Shown piece after piece: positions 55,528 through 64,000 of a stretch of 64,000 nt of DNA; positions within the stretch are counted from its first letter, which is position 1, and each line of letters begins with the position of its first letter. Source of the DNA: Mycobacterium gordonae. GTDB lineage: Bacteria; Actinomycetota; Actinomycetes; Mycobacteriales; Mycobacteriaceae. A program made the translations under genes and the position numbers. Under the pieces are notes generated by a model. It ran no database searches and was not told the DNA's origin. It was given only the letters and a program-made list of their open reading frames with translations. The stretch is from the NCBI RefSeq assembly GCF_017086405.1, contig NZ_CP070973.1:1426001-1490000 (forward strand). The letters run 5' to 3'.

Positions 55528-57084
55528 GTGGTCGACGTCGTGATCGCCGGAGCCGGGCCCAACGGCCTCATGCTGGCCTGTGAACTGGCGATGGCCGGCG
55601 TCGATCCCGTGGTACTGGATCCGATGCCCGGCCCCAATCCGCATCGGCGCGCGAATGGCATTGTCGGACAGGGGGTTCGGATCCTCGATCATCGCGGCCT
55701 GTACAGCGCGCTGGCCGGGACCGACGAGCCGCCCCAGCCGGTCCCCGGCTCGAGCTTCGGGGCCTTCAGCCTGGACTTCGCCGACGTGGCCGACCCGCAG
55801 CTGTTCATCCTGCACGTCGAACAGCCGCGGCTCGTCGAGGTGCTGGTACAGCGCGCCCGTGAGCTCGACGTCGAATTCCGTTGGGGACACGGGCTTGACG
55901 GGTTCGATGACCACGACAACGGTGTCACCGTGCAGGTGGCCGGTCCCGACGGCCGCTACGAGCTGGCAACCCGATACCTGATCGGAGCTGACGGTGGCAC
56001 CAGTCTGACGCGCAAACTGGCCGGCATCGAGTTCGCCGGAACGTCTTCCTACGACGTCGTCGAGCGGATGGCGTTCGGGGTGGTGCCCCCGGACGACTGG
56101 GTCGACCCGGTCAGCGGGGCGCTGCACGTTCCCGGCGTCGGGCCTGTCCCGTCCCGGCAGTTCGTGCGCACCGATCGGGGCATCTTCGCGTGGGGCATGC
56201 TGGCCGGCCAGGCGGTGGTGTTCACTATCGAACTCCAAAGCACACCGCGCGAGGAGCCCGACCCCGCTGCCGCGGACGCCTCGCCGATGACGCTGACCGA
56301 ACACGAGGGCAGCGTCGAACGGCTGCTCGGCGCGGCGGTGCCGCTGCGGTCCGCATCCCCGGAAGTGCCGCCGGATCTGCGCCGGTTCAGTGGGATGAAT
56401 TCCCGGATCGCCTCGCGCTACCGCTGCGGGCGGGTGATCCTGGTCGGCGACTCGGCGCACGTGCATTTCGCACTGGGGGGTCCGGGACTGAACCTGGGGC
56501 TGCAGGATGCGGTGAACCTGGGCTGGAAGCTGGCCGCGGTGCTCGACGGCCGCGTCGGCCCAGAACTACTCGACACTTACGAGGCCGAGCGCAGGCCGGT
56601 GGCCGAGCGGCTGATCATGCACAGCCGCGCGCAGCTCGCCCTGATCCGGCCCGGTCCCGAAATCACCGCGCTGCGAGAGCTTTTCGGTGAACTGCTGACC
56701 ATACCCGGGGTCATCGGACACCTGGGCGACCTGGTTTCCGGCGCCGACACCCGCTACGGGACCGAGGCTGATCACCCCTGGGTGGGGCGCTGGGTGCCGG
56801 ATTTCGCGGTGAGCGGCCCGGTCGGCGTGCGGCGGGTCGCCGAACTCGCCCGCGACGGAAAGCCGATGCTCATCGACCTCACCGAGGGCGCCGTCGTGGC
56901 CGCCGCGGCGGCGGGGGCCCGGCCGCTCACCGTCGCGGCCGGTCAACCGGTCGGGGAGGTCGCCGCGCGGGCGGTACTGGTCCGTCCCGACGGCTACGTG
57001 GCCTGGGCGTCGTCGTCGGCCACACCGGACGTCGACGGCCTCCGCAGCGCCTTGACCAGGTGGTTCGGCATCAAGATGGACTGA
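55528..57084 (+). CDS. Class A FAD-dependent monooxygenase (aromatic hydroxylase type)
   Basis: 518 residues. Rossmann GxGxxG at 8-13 (VVIAGAGPNGLMLACELA), the NADPH/FAD DG motif YLIGADGGTSLTRKLAG, and the second FAD motif GDSAHVHFALGGPGLNLGLQDAVNLGWKLA from G307. The ~140 C-terminal residues after about 378 resemble the thioredoxin-like domain of PHBH/MhpA and rifampicin-monooxygenase relatives. Hydroxylates an aromatic or polyketide substrate using NAD(P)H and O2; substrate unknown. The start is the GTG at 55528, which puts the first beta strand at the N-terminus. Divergent from the PE_PGRS51-like gene. A cluster of TGTCCCC repeats begins at its stop codon. I do not recall a counterpart here in Mtb. 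Confidence 0.85.
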   Translation: MVDVVIAGAGPNGLMLACELAMAGVDPVVLDPMPGPNPHRRANGIVGQGVRILDHRGLYSALAGTDEPPQPVPGSSFGAFSLDFADVADPQLFILHVEQPRLVEVLVQRARELDVEFRWGHGLDGFDDHDNGVTVQVAGPDGRYELATRYLIGADGGTSLTRKLAGIEFAGTSSYDVVERMAFGVVPPDDWVDPVSGALHVPGVGPVPSRQFVRTDRGIFAWGMLAGQAVVFTIELQSTPREEPDPAAADASPMTLTEHEGSVERLLGAAVPLRSASPEVPPDLRRFSGMNSRIASRYRCGRVILVGDSAHVHFALGGPGLNLGLQDAVNLGWKLAAVLDGRVGPELLDTYEAERRPVAERLIMHSRAQLALIRPGPEITALRELFGELLTIPGVIGHLGDLVSGADTRYGTEADHPWVGRWVPDFAVSGPVGVRRVAELARDGKPMLIDLTEGAVVAAAAAGARPLTVAAGQPVGEVAARAVLVRPDGYVAWASSSATPDVDGLRSALTRWFGIKMD

Positions 57085-57152
57085 TTGTCCCCCTCTTGTC
57101 CCCCGATCGGCGGACACGGATTTCGTCCCCGGTTGTCCCCTATTGGGGGACA
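57085..57152. promoter_or_regulatory. Cluster of TGTCCCC inverted and direct repeats
   Basis: Within 68 bases there are six half-sites related to TTGTCCCC: 57085, 57096, 57109 (reverse), 57123, 57133 and 57146 (reverse). Two pairs make palindromes. TGTCCCCCGATCGGCGGACA (57097-57116) matches in 9 of 10 pairs, and TGTCCCC-TATTG-GGGGACA (57134-57152) is perfect. The array ends 78 bases before the 25-codon small ORF. It looks like a multi-site operator for a dimeric regulator; none is encoded nearby. Confidence 0.55.
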
Positions 57153-57230
57153 CCGCGGGTGCCCGGCGTGGGGCAATCTAAGTGACATCAACGACATCAC
57201 CGAAAAGCTTGGACCGAGAGGAATTACCCG

Positions 57231-57308
57231 ATGAGCCACGAGATTCTGTTCCAGGAGATCGAAGCCGTTTACACGCTGCCGTCCTTCGGCGCTGACGACT
57301 GCGCCTGA
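57231..57308 (+). CDS. 25-residue small ORF with strong ribosome site (candidate peptide precursor)
   Basis: ATG preceded by AGAGGA with seven to eight bases spacing, one of the better ribosome sites in the window. The peptide begins MSHEILFQEIEAVYT and ends FGADDCA: an acidic amphipathic N-terminal part and a C-terminal part with one Cys (24), two Asp, Pro17, Phe19 and Gly20. It is flanked by an operator-like repeat cluster upstream and two hairpins downstream, so it looks like its own transcription unit. An FAD monooxygenase precedes it and a SAM methyltransferase follows. It could be a precursor of a modified peptide, a signalling or regulatory peptide, or a leader peptide. I do not recognise the family. 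Confidence 0.5.
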   Translation: MSHEILFQEIEAVYTLPSFGADDCA

Positions 57309-57339
57309 TATCCGCGCCGCGATAGCGGCCCCAGGCTGT

Positions 57340-57373
57340 GGCACGTTTCCCCCCTGCCCCCCCCCAACGTGCC
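57340..57373 (+). terminator. Hairpin with C-rich loop after the small ORF
   Basis: GGCACGTT (57340-57347) pairs perfectly with AACGTGCC (57366-57373) around an 18-base loop that includes C6 and C9 runs. It lies 31 bases after the small-ORF stop. Together with the next hairpin it may end the transcript or protect its 3' end. Confidence 0.4.
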
Positions 57374-57380
57374 CTGTGGA

Positions 57381-57412
57381 AAGCAGGCTCGTGCGTATGC
57401 ACGAGCCTGCTT
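57381..57412 (+). terminator. 14-base perfect stem-loop before the methyltransferase
   Basis: AAGCAGGCTCGTGC (57381-57394), loop GTAT, GCACGAGCCTGCTT (57399-57412). There is no U tract, but mycobacterial intrinsic terminators often lack one. TATATA (57426-57431), a -10-like sequence, follows 13 bases later, so the hairpin probably separates the small-ORF unit from the methyltransferase promoter. Confidence 0.6.
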
Positions 57413-57439
57413 CTGCATGTGGGGGTATATATGTGATTC

Positions 57440-58105
57440 GTGCCGACCTCGCCCGATGGAAGCGCCGTCGAGATCTTCTGTCGGCTGCCCGCCGGTTCCG
57501 ACCTGGACGTCATCGACAGCCTCATCGCACCATGCAGCTCGGTGCTGGACCTCGGCGCCGGCGCCGGACGGCTGGCCGACCCGCTGGCCGAACTCGGACA
57601 CCAGGTCACCGCTGTCGACGAATCCGCCGACATGCTTTCGCATGTTCGGTCCGCCCGTACGGTGCAGGCCACGTTCGCAGAGCTGCGCTTGCCGGAGCGG
57701 TTCGACGCCGTGGTGATGGCCGGCTGCCTGCTCAACTACCTGGGCCGCGACGTCCGACACGCCGCACTCACCGCCGCGGCCCGGCACCTCAAACCCTCCG
57801 GAGTCGCCCTGATCCAGTGGCGATTCCCGCAGTGGTTCGCGATGCGCACCGAAGGCCGGCACAGCATGGTCGGCAGTACGGGGGTGCAGACGATGACGAT
57901 CCACACCAGCCGCGACGGGGTGGTTGCCGGTGATTTCGGCCTGGAAGTCGACGGCCGGGTATTCAGCCAGCCCTTCGCATTCCATCTGCTGCCTACGGCG
58001 CAACTGCTCGACGAACTCCGCGACGCCGATCTGGGACTCGACACCCCTGAACCCGGGACAACCGAGTGGCTACAGGCCAGGCCGCGTCACACCGAGCCGT
58101 CGTAG
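57440..58105 (+). CDS. Class I SAM-dependent methyltransferase
   Basis: 221 residues. Motif I VLDLGAGAGRLADPLAELG (about 35-53), acidic motif II AVDESADML, then FDAVVMAGCLLNYLG and LKPSGVALIQW as post-motif strands. The C-terminal ~80 residues (IHTSRDGVVAGDFGLEVDGRVF) form a beta-rich substrate lid as in small-molecule N/O-methyltransferases. Substrate unknown. GTG start with no Shine-Dalgarno; TATATA ends eight bases upstream, suggesting a leaderless message. Its last 19 bases overlap the convergent spoU gene. It may act with the FAD monooxygenase or on the small-ORF peptide, but only proximity supports that. Confidence 0.82.
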   Translation: MPTSPDGSAVEIFCRLPAGSDLDVIDSLIAPCSSVLDLGAGAGRLADPLAELGHQVTAVDESADMLSHVRSARTVQATFAELRLPERFDAVVMAGCLLNYLGRDVRHAALTAAARHLKPSGVALIQWRFPQWFAMRTEGRHSMVGSTGVQTMTIHTSRDGVVAGDFGLEVDGRVFSQPFAFHLLPTAQLLDELRDADLGLDTPEPGTTEWLQARPRHTEPS

Positions 58106-58551
58106 CCCTGCTGCCGCCAGGCCTCGTAGACCGCGACGGCGGCGGCGTTGGACAGATTCAGTGAGCGCCGCCCGGCCCGCATCGGAATCCGTACCCGTGC
58201 GGTGATGTGCGGGTCGGCCAGCGTGGTGGCGTCCAGACCGGTGGGTTCGGGACCGAACATCAGCACATCCCCGGGTAGGTAGGCGACGTCGGCGAACCGT
58301 GAGCTGGCCTGCGCGGTGAACGCGAACACCCGGGCCGACCCCAGCGCCTGCCACGCGCGCTCCAGCGAATCGTGCACGGTCACCGACGCCAGGTCGTGAT
58401 AGTCGAGCCCGGCCCGTCGCAGCTTCGGCTCGGACAGGTCGAAGCCCAGCGGCTCCACCAGGTGCAGTTCGCAGCCGGTGGCCGCGGCCGTGCGGATGGC
58501 GTTGCCGGTGTTCGGCGCTATGCGCGGGGAATAGAACAGCAGCCGGAACAT
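58087..58551 (-). CDS. spoU: tRNA 2'-O-methyltransferase, SpoU/TrmL type
   Basis: 154 residues from ATG 58551 (MFRLLFYSPRIAPNTGNAIR), the same size as I recall for Mtb SpoU (Rv3366). SPOUT fold with the three TrmH motifs: N-terminal PRIAPNTGNAIRTAA; VLMFGPEPTGL in the middle; and C-terminal RIPMRAGRRSLNLSNAAAVAVYEAWRQ forming the trefoil knot. TrmL-like enzymes methylate the ribose at the wobble position of leucine tRNAs; substrate inferred. An upstream extension of 39 codons in frame is rejected because it adds non-family sequence. Confidence 0.92.
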   Translation of the reverse strand: MFRLLFYSPRIAPNTGNAIRTAAATGCELHLVEPLGFDLSEPKLRRAGLDYHDLASVTVHDSLERAWQALGSARVFAFTAQASSRFADVAYLPGDVLMFGPEPTGLDATTLADPHITARVRIPMRAGRRSLNLSNAAAVAVYEAWRQQGYDGSV

Positions 58552-58683
58552 CGGTCGATCATGGCAAAGCCGCCGCGTTGCGAAATTCTTGCGCCCTTCT
58601 TGATGTCGTCGCCAAGGCGCCTTCAAGAACTTGCCAAGGGCTCTGCAGAAATCTTGGGTCAGACCCACCGGGGAGGAGCCGAG

Positions 58684-60381
58684 ATGTCAGTCGAGTCAGT
58701 TCAGGTGCGCAACGTCTATCCACACGCCGACAACCGCTATGAGAACGTGGAGGCCACGGTCACCTTCGCCGTCGACCCCGAATACCGGGCCAACGAGCGC
58801 ATCGTCGACCTGAAGCTGGCGCCCCGCGACGCCGACGGCCTGGTTCGTTTCGAGGCCGACCTGCGCGTGGCGCGCCCGGTCGATGGTGGCAACGGCAAGC
58901 TGCTCTTCGTGGTGCCCAACCGGGGCGTCCCCACCAACGCGCCCTGGTTGAAGAACGGATTCCTGCTCGAGCGCGGTTGGACCATCGTCTCGTGCGGCTG
59001 GCAGTGGGACGTGCAGCGCGGGCCCGCCATCCTCGGGCTGAGCGCACCGCAGGCCGAGGTGGCACCTGGCTTCCTGCGCCTTCAGTGGCGTTCGGACACT
59101 GTCCGCGACGACCACCCGCTCAGCTTCTCGGCCCCCGAAATCGAATCGATTCCCGGCGCCGAGGCGCTGTTCACCTTCACCGCCTACCCCACGGACGACG
59201 TCGAGGACCCCGAAGCGGTCCTGACTGTGCGCACCGCACCCGACGCCGAGCCCACGACCGTCCCGCGGGACGCGTGGCGCTTCACCGACGACACCCACGT
59301 CGCCCTGGACGGCGGATTCCAGCCTTTCCACTTCTACGAGCTGGTGTACCGGAGTTCGCTGGCCCCGGTCGCCGGCTGCGGTCTGCTGGCGATCCGCGAT
59401 ATTGTTTCGCACCTCCGCGCGGATGGCATCACCCACACCTTCGCCTACGGCGTGTCCCAGGCGGGCCGGCTGCTGCGCCAGTTCCTCTCCGACGGTCTGA
59501 ACATCGACGAGTCCGGGATGCCCGTGTTCGACGGTGTCTTCAGCGACTTCGCCAGCGCGAACCGCGGCGAATTCAACCAGCGCTACGCCCAGCCCTCGAC
59601 CCCCGGCCGAAGCGGCGTCGAGGGACCGTTCGGTACCGCTGACCTGCTCGCGCGGCAGCGCGAACTCGGTGGCGTCCCGAAGATCATCTTCACCAACAGC
59701 GCTACCGAGTACTGGCAGGGCGACGGCGCGCTGGTGCACGTCGACCCGGACACCGGCGCCGACCTGCCGGAGGACCCCGAGGTGCGCACCTACCTGCTCG
59801 CCGGCACCGACCACTTCGGCAGCAGCAAGATCAAGGACGCGCTTCCCGCCGCCAACCCGGTGCACCACCTCGACGTCACACCGGTCACCCGGGCGCTGCT
59901 GATCGCCCTGGCGGACTGGGTCGCCGACGGGGTCGAGCCCCCGGCCAGCCGGGTGCCCCGGACCAACGACGGCACCGCGGTGGCCCGCAAGGAGGTGTTG
60001 TCGGCTTTCGGTTACGCCCACACGCCGGCACCCGCCTGGCTGCCCTCGATGGGACACGTCGACCTGGTGTCCGCTGTCGACGAGGACGGCAACGAGGTGG
60101 CCGGTGTCCGGCTGCCAGCGGTCGCGGCGCCGCTGGCGACTTACACGGGCTGGAACGCCCGCCGGTTCGTGCCGGACCTGCCGGACGTGATGTACGAACG
60201 GATCGGCAGCAAGCTGCCATTTCGGCCGGGCCGTCCGTCGCCGGGCGAGCGCTACGCCAGCCGTGACGACTACGCCGCCGCCGTACGGTCGGCCGCGCAG
60301 GCACTGGTCGAGCAGCGCTTTCTGCTCGGCGCGGAGGTCGATGCGGTGGTGAAGAAGACGGTGGCCGACTATCCCGCTTGA
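58684..60381 (+). CDS. Alpha/beta hydrolase-domain protein (Abhydrolase_10-like)
   Basis: 565 residues. The nucleophile elbow is AYGVSQAGRLLRQFL, with Ser258 in G-V-S-Q-A-G, the GxSQxGR form typical of this large bacterial alpha/beta hydrolase family. The late YLLAGTDHFGSS (Asp/His) could supply the charge relay. The N-terminal ~200 residues are beta-rich (VPNRGVPTNAPWLKNGFLLERGWTIVSCGWQWD). No signal peptide; substrate unknown (ester or amide hydrolysis). GGGGAGGAG stands before the ATG. Divergent from spoU by 132 bases. In Mtb, Rv3366 and Rv3365c are neighbours as I recall, so this gene appears inserted. The 219 bases after it (60382-60600) show no gene. Confidence 0.8.
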   Translation: MSVESVQVRNVYPHADNRYENVEATVTFAVDPEYRANERIVDLKLAPRDADGLVRFEADLRVARPVDGGNGKLLFVVPNRGVPTNAPWLKNGFLLERGWTIVSCGWQWDVQRGPAILGLSAPQAEVAPGFLRLQWRSDTVRDDHPLSFSAPEIESIPGAEALFTFTAYPTDDVEDPEAVLTVRTAPDAEPTTVPRDAWRFTDDTHVALDGGFQPFHFYELVYRSSLAPVAGCGLLAIRDIVSHLRADGITHTFAYGVSQAGRLLRQFLSDGLNIDESGMPVFDGVFSDFASANRGEFNQRYAQPSTPGRSGVEGPFGTADLLARQRELGGVPKIIFTNSATEYWQGDGALVHVDPDTGADLPEDPEVRTYLLAGTDHFGSSKIKDALPAANPVHHLDVTPVTRALLIALADWVADGVEPPASRVPRTNDGTAVARKEVLSAFGYAHTPAPAWLPSMGHVDLVSAVDEDGNEVAGVRLPAVAAPLATYTGWNARRFVPDLPDVMYERIGSKLPFRPGRPSPGERYASRDDYAAAVRSAAQALVEQRFLLGAEVDAVVKKTVADYPA

Positions 60382-60600
60382 GTTTGCCGATCCGGTACAC
60401 GGCCGCACGGGCCAGTTGCGGCGAACCTTATCTACTCAGTAACAATTATGGAGACCTCGGCTGGGGGCTGTCATACTCGTCGGATTGCCAGGCATTCACG
60501 CCCGCGGCCATCTGCCGGCGCATAAAGCAGCAGGAAGTCTGATGAGTCTCTCGTTTTACGCGACGCAACCGACAGGTGCGGCCCGCCCGGCCGCCCGCAC

Positions 60601-63255
60601 GTGACCATGTTCACCCGCCCGACCAATTCGGTCGCGGCGGTTCCGCCCGGTGCTCCCGCTGTTCCGCCGCCCGCGGCGCCCTCCCAGCCGGCCAAGCCGG
60701 CCAAGCGCCCGCCGAGATGGTCGCTGCGCAACTGGCCGGTGCGCTGGAAAGTCTTCGCGATCGCGGTGGTGCCGCTGCTGCTGGCGACGACGTTCGGCGC
60801 GCTGCGGGTGGAGAGCGCGATGGCCTCCTCCGGAAGCCTGCGGCTGGCCGCGGCGCGTGCCGACGTGATTCCCGCCATCACCAAGTACATGTCGGCCCTC
60901 GACGTCGCGCTGCTGGCCGGCTCTACCGGCCGCGACGTGGAAGGGGCCAAGAAGAACTTCTCGGCCCGAAAGTACGAGTTGCAGACGCGGCTGGCCGAGA
61001 CCGACGTGATCCCCGACGTCCGCTCGGGAGTCAACTCGCTGCTCAACGGTGGGCAGTCGTTGCTGGACAAGGTGCTCGACAACAGCATCGGCCTGCGCGA
61101 CCGGATCACCACCTACGCGCCGCTGCTGCTGACCGCCGAAGACGCGATCAACGCCTCCGCACAGGTCGACAGCGATCAGATCCGATCCCAGGTGGAGGGC
61201 TTGAGCCGGGCCGTCGGTGCGCGTGGGCAGATGACCATGCAGGAGATCCTGGTGACCCGCGGCGCCGATCTGCCCGAGCCGCAGTTGCGCACCGCGATGA
61301 TCACCCTGGCCGGCACCGAACCGTCGACCCTGTTCGGGATGAGCGAAGTGCTGGGCAGCGGCTCCCCGGACGCCAAGAACCTGCAGCAGCAGTTGGTGGC
61401 CCGGATGGCAATCATGTCCGATCCGGACAGTGTGCTGGTGGACAACGCCGACCTGTTGCGCTCGATCCACACCACCCAGGGCATCGCCGAGCAGATCGTC
61501 AGCGGCGCAACGGATTCGGTGACCAGGTCGGTGCAGAGCAAGGCGACAGAGCGGCGCAACGCGGCCGTGCGCGACGCCGTGCTGGTGATCGTCGCCATCG
61601 GTGTCGGGCTGGTGATCGTGTTGCTGGTGGCGCGTGCGCTGATCAAGCCGCTGCGGGTGCTGCGCGACGGCGCTCTGAAGGTGGCGCACACCGACCTCGA
61701 GGGGGAGATCGACCGGGTGCGGGGCGGGGCCGAGCCCATCCCGCAGCCGCTGGAGGTGTACACCACCGAGGAGATCGGGCAGGTCGCGCACGCCGTCGAC
61801 GAACTGCATACCCAGGCCCTGTTGCTGGCCGGCGACGAAGCGCGGCTGCGATTGCTGGTCAACGACATGTTCGAGACCATGTCGCGGCGTAGCCGTTCGC
61901 TGGTCGACCAGCAGCTGTCGCTGATCGACCGCCTCGAGCGCGACGAAGAGGATCCCGAACGGCTGGACAACCTGTTCCGGCTGGACCACCTGGCGGCCCG
62001 GCTGCGCCGCAACAGCGCCAACCTGCTCGTCCTGGCCGGCGCGCCGATCGGTCGCGACCAGCGCGAACCGGTGCCACTGGCCACAGTGATCAACGCCGCC
62101 GTGTCCGAGGTCGAGGATTACCGCCGCGTCGAGATCGTCTCGGTCGCCGACTGCACGGTGCTCGGCGGGGCAGCCGGTGGCATCATCCACCTGCTCGCGG
62201 AGCTGATCGACAACGCGCTGCGCTACTCGCCGCCGACCACCAGAGTGAAGGTGTCGGCCGTGCGGGGCAGCGAGGGCGGGGTACTGCTGCGCATCGCCGA
62301 CGCCGGGCTGGGCATGACCGAGTCCGACCGGCGGATGGCCAACATGCGACTGCAGGCCGGCGGGGAGGTCACCCCGGAGAACGCCCGGCACATGGGCCTG
62401 TTCGTAGTAGGCAGGCTGGCCGCGCGGCACGGATTGCGGGTCGGGTTGCGGGGGCCCGCGGCCGGGGAAGCGGGCACCGGTACGACGGCGGAGGTTTACC
62501 TGCCGCTGGCGGTGCTGGTCGAAGGCCAGACCCAGCAGCAAGCCCCGCAGCGCCAGTTCTTCGCCGTGCGGCCGCCCGAGCCCGAGCCCGCCGCGGTGCC
62601 GCTGCACACCGGCCAGACCGGCACGTCGGTGACCTCCCTGCCACGCCGCAGTCCCGGGTCCAGCGGTATCACGGAGTCCCCGGCGGATACCGCCGGCACC
62701 TCCGGGGCGGCGCCGGCCAAGCGTCCACTGCCGACGCCCTGGTGGGAGAAGGGATCTACGCAGCCGCCGGTACCCGCATCGCAGCCGGCGGCGTCGGCAA
62801 CGGGCGCAGCGTCGGACACCTCGGCGTTCTTCGCCCGCCGCCCGGCCCCCGCGCAGCCCCCGACTCCCAAACCCGAGCCGCCCGATCTGACCCCCTCCGG
62901 TCCGCAGGACGACGATGTGATCTACCAGCGCATGCTGTCGGAGATCCTGGGCGACCCCAAGGAACTGGTCGAAAGCCCCGACCTGGACTGGCAGACGGTG
63001 TGGGACCGCGGCTGGTCGGCGGCCGCGGAGGCCGAGAACAGGCCGGTGGAATCCCGCACCGAGCACGGCCTGCCGATGCGCACTCCCGGAGCGCGGCTGG
63101 TGCCCGGCGCCGCCGAGCCCGATGAGCCGGCCGTCTCCAACGGGGGCTTCCATCCGCGCGACCCCAATGCGGTCCGCACCTCCATCGGCAGCCATTTCAG
63201 CGGCGTGCGCTCCGCGCGGTCGCATGCCCGCGATACCCGGGAAGGCGAGCAATGA
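60601..63255 (+). CDS. Conservon-type sensor histidine kinase (Rv3365c-like)
   Basis: 884 residues, inner membrane. Pro-rich cytoplasmic N-terminus (about 1-40), TM1 ([17 protein letters not shown]), and an extracytoplasmic helical sensor of about 250 residues (nitrate/nitrite-sensor-like). TM2 follows near 325-347 ([21 protein letters not shown]), then a HAMP-like segment. The dimerisation/His box [11 protein letters not shown] has His463. The HATPase has an N box at about 534-542 ([10 protein letters not shown]), G1 [10 protein letters not shown] and a G2-like [16 protein letters not shown] 250-residue Pro/Ala-rich tail ends the protein. In actinobacterial conservons such kinases act with Roadblock, DUF742 and GTPase proteins. 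GTG start at 60601; ATG at 60607 is the alternative. It overlaps the next gene by 4 bases. Confidence 0.9.
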   Translation: MTMFTRPTNSVAAVPPGAPAVPPPAAPSQPAKPAKRPPRWSLRNWPVRWKVFAIAVVPLLLATTFGALRVESAMASSGSLRLAAARADVIPAITKYMSALDVALLAGSTGRDVEGAKKNFSARKYELQTRLAETDVIPDVRSGVNSLLNGGQSLLDKVLDNSIGLRDRITTYAPLLLTAEDAINASAQVDSDQIRSQVEGLSRAVGARGQMTMQEILVTRGADLPEPQLRTAMITLAGTEPSTLFGMSEVLGSGSPDAKNLQQQLVARMAIMSDPDSVLVDNADLLRSIHTTQGIAEQIVSGATDSVTRSVQSKATERRNAAVRDAVLVIVAIGVGLVIVLLVARALIKPLRVLRDGALKVAHTDLEGEIDRVRGGAEPIPQPLEVYTTEEIGQVAHAVDELHTQALLLAGDEARLRLLVNDMFETMSRRSRSLVDQQLSLIDRLERDEEDPERLDNLFRLDHLAARLRRNSANLLVLAGAPIGRDQREPVPLATVINAAVSEVEDYRRVEIVSVADCTVLGGAAGGIIHLLAELIDNALRYSPPTTRVKVSAVRGSEGGVLLRIADAGLGMTESDRRMANMRLQAGGEVTPENARHMGLFVVGRLAARHGLRVGLRGPAAGEAGTGTTAEVYLPLAVLVEGQTQQQAPQRQFFAVRPPEPEPAAVPLHTGQTGTSVTSLPRRSPGSSGITESPADTAGTSGAAPAKRPLPTPWWEKGSTQPPVPASQPAASATGAASDTSAFFARRPAPAQPPTPKPEPPDLTPSGPQDDDVIYQRMLSEILGDPKELVESPDLDWQTVWDRGWSAAAEAENRPVESRTEHGLPMRTPGARLVPGAAEPDEPAVSNGGFHPRDPNAVRTSIGSHFSGVRSARSHARDTREGEQ

Positions 63256-63683
63256 CGGTCCAATCGTCGTACAGCCCACTGGACTGGCTGGTGTCGAAAT
63301 TCGTGCGCGAGGTGCCAGGCGTGGCACACGCGTTGCTGGTGTCGGTGGACGGCTTGCCGGTCGCCGCCAGCGAGCATCTGCCGCGCGAACGCGCCGACCA
63401 GTTGGCTGCGGTGGCCTCCGGACTGGCCAGCCTGGCCACCGGCGCGGCCCAGCTGTTCGAGGGTGGACAGGTGCTGCAGTCGGTGGTCGAGATGCAGAAC
63501 GGGTTTCTGCTGCTCATGCGCGTCGGCGACGGCTCCCATCTGGCCACGCTGGCGATGCCGTCGTGCGACATCGGTCAGATCGGGTACGAGATGGCCATCC
63601 TTGTCGAACAGGTGGGCAACGTGGTGCAGTCCGCCCGCCGCGCTGAATCCGGACCGCAATGGACGAACGCGAGCCGGCGGTAA
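63252..63683 (+). CDS. Roadblock/LC7-domain protein (Rv3364c-like)
   Basis: 143 residues, one Roadblock/LC7 domain: [48 protein letters not shown], and [36 protein letters not shown]. In conservons this protein regulates the small GTPase (MglB-like role). Mtb Rv3364c has also been reported to bind host cathepsin G (literature). ATGA overlap with the kinase gene indicates translational coupling. It overlaps the next gene by 25 bases. Confidence 0.92.
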   Translation: MTVQSSYSPLDWLVSKFVREVPGVAHALLVSVDGLPVAASEHLPRERADQLAAVASGLASLATGAAQLFEGGQVLQSVVEMQNGFLLLMRVGDGSHLATLAMPSCDIGQIGYEMAILVEQVGNVVQSARRAESGPQWTNASRR

Positions 63684-64000
63684 CCGCCGGCCAGCCCAGC
63701 CTGGTCCGGCCGTACACTTTGACGGCCGGGCGGACCGGCACCGACGTCGACCTGCCGTTGGAGGCGCCGGTGCAGACCCTGCAGGCGGGGCTGGCCCACC
63801 AGTGGCAGGCCGGGGACGCCCGCGGCAGGATCCTGCAGTTGTGCACCGAGAGCCCGTCGGTCGCCGAGATTTCGGCCCGGCTGGATTTACCGGTCGGTGT
63901 TGCGCGCGTCTTGGTCGGCGATCTGGTCACGGCCGGTTACCTTCGGGTGCACAGGACCTTGACCGACCGTTCGACCCGCGATGAGCGGCACGAGCTCATA
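63659..64000 (+). CDS. DUF742 conservon protein (Rv3363c-like), 3' truncated by window end
   Basis: The first 114 codons are present; the gene continues past the window. It starts [20 protein letters not shown], inside the Roadblock gene. The DUF742 signature is visible: [12 protein letters not shown] near 15-26, then [29 protein letters not shown], a winged-helix-like segment. Family members are the third component of actinobacterial kinase/Roadblock/DUF742/GTPase conservons. A GTPase gene (Rv3362c-like) is expected next but lies outside the window. Confidence 0.9.
   Translation, partial: MDEREPAVTAGQPSLVRPYTLTAGRTGTDVDLPLEAPVQTLQAGLAHQWQAGDARGRILQLCTESPSVAEISARLDLPVGVARVLVGDLVTAGYLRVHRTLTDRSTRDERHELI

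Noticed and set aside
57231..57308. Poly-cysteine leader-peptide attenuator (as known for some mycobacterial cysteine genes)
   Set aside because: The peptide has a single Cys codon, the downstream gene is not a sulphur gene, and that gene seems to have its own promoter after the hairpins.
57231..57308. Lasso or lanthipeptide precursor
   Set aside because: No lasso cyclase, B protein, LanM/LanC or rSAM gene nearby. The sequence lacks the Ser/Thr-Cys spacing or Gly1 plus ring-acid pattern expected.

Overview
The window is high-GC actinobacterial DNA from a Mycobacterium, most likely a slow-growing non-tuberculous species. The evidence is seven PE_PGRS genes, a PPE gene, a cyclopropane mycolic acid synthase, the mycobacterial mutasome genes (imuA', imuB, dnaE2) and otsB2. 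From memory, gene order follows M. tuberculosis Rv3401 to Rv3363c in reverse. Several Mtb blocks are absent here: phyA/idsA1/Rv3399 between guaA and Rv3400, and the IS/idsB/lytB1/tuberculosinol block between PE_PGRS52 and otsB2. Other genes occupy those positions.

Layout. Bases 1-1312: start of a GH65 phosphorylase-like gene, a HAD sugar-phosphate mutase and a cold-shock-domain protein. 1538-6103: a PPE hydrolase with a well-formed promoter/operator, then guaA and a leaderless PhyH-type oxygenase. 6100-9053: SOS-controlled Rv3395A-like gene, imuA' and imuB. 9227-10195: a WhiB4-like regulator and a small secreted protein. 10255-14838: iunH and cmaA1 from one compact bidirectional promoter, a second type of 2OG-Fe oxygenase, and acrA1. 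15086-20292: two PE_PGRS genes with seven-repeat YVTN beta-propeller C-termini, arranged as a 1.4-kb inverted repeat. 20828-22502: lpqD and htdY. 22627-42047: three giant tandem PE_PGRS genes (about 2,050-2,320 residues each) joined by 9-base gaps in which the upstream stop codon is part of the next Shine-Dalgarno. 42531-48972: an amino-acid permease, another PE_PGRS, otsB2 and a WS/DGAT-like protein without its catalytic motif. 49158-53638: a 54-base palindrome holding a LexA box, dnaE2, a PNPOx-like protein and a nitroreductase. 53649-58551: a PE_PGRS51-like gene, an FAD monooxygenase, a 25-codon small ORF behind a cluster of TGTCCCC sites, a methyltransferase and spoU. 58684-64000: an alpha/beta hydrolase and the conservon-type kinase/Roadblock/DUF742 set (the last gene runs off the end).

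How genes work together. imuA', imuB and dnaE2 encode the damage-inducible translesion mutasome, and both loci carry LexA boxes. cmaA1, acrA1 and htdY act in mycolic/fatty acid metabolism. otsB2 makes trehalose. The main new observations are the symmetric SOS promoter palindrome, two identical 23-base divergent leaderless promoters 42 kb apart, the small-ORF locus at 57085-58105, and the PE_PGRS arrays. Every frame break in the PE_PGRS genes fits a one-base loss in a G or C run, which looks more like sequence error than decay.
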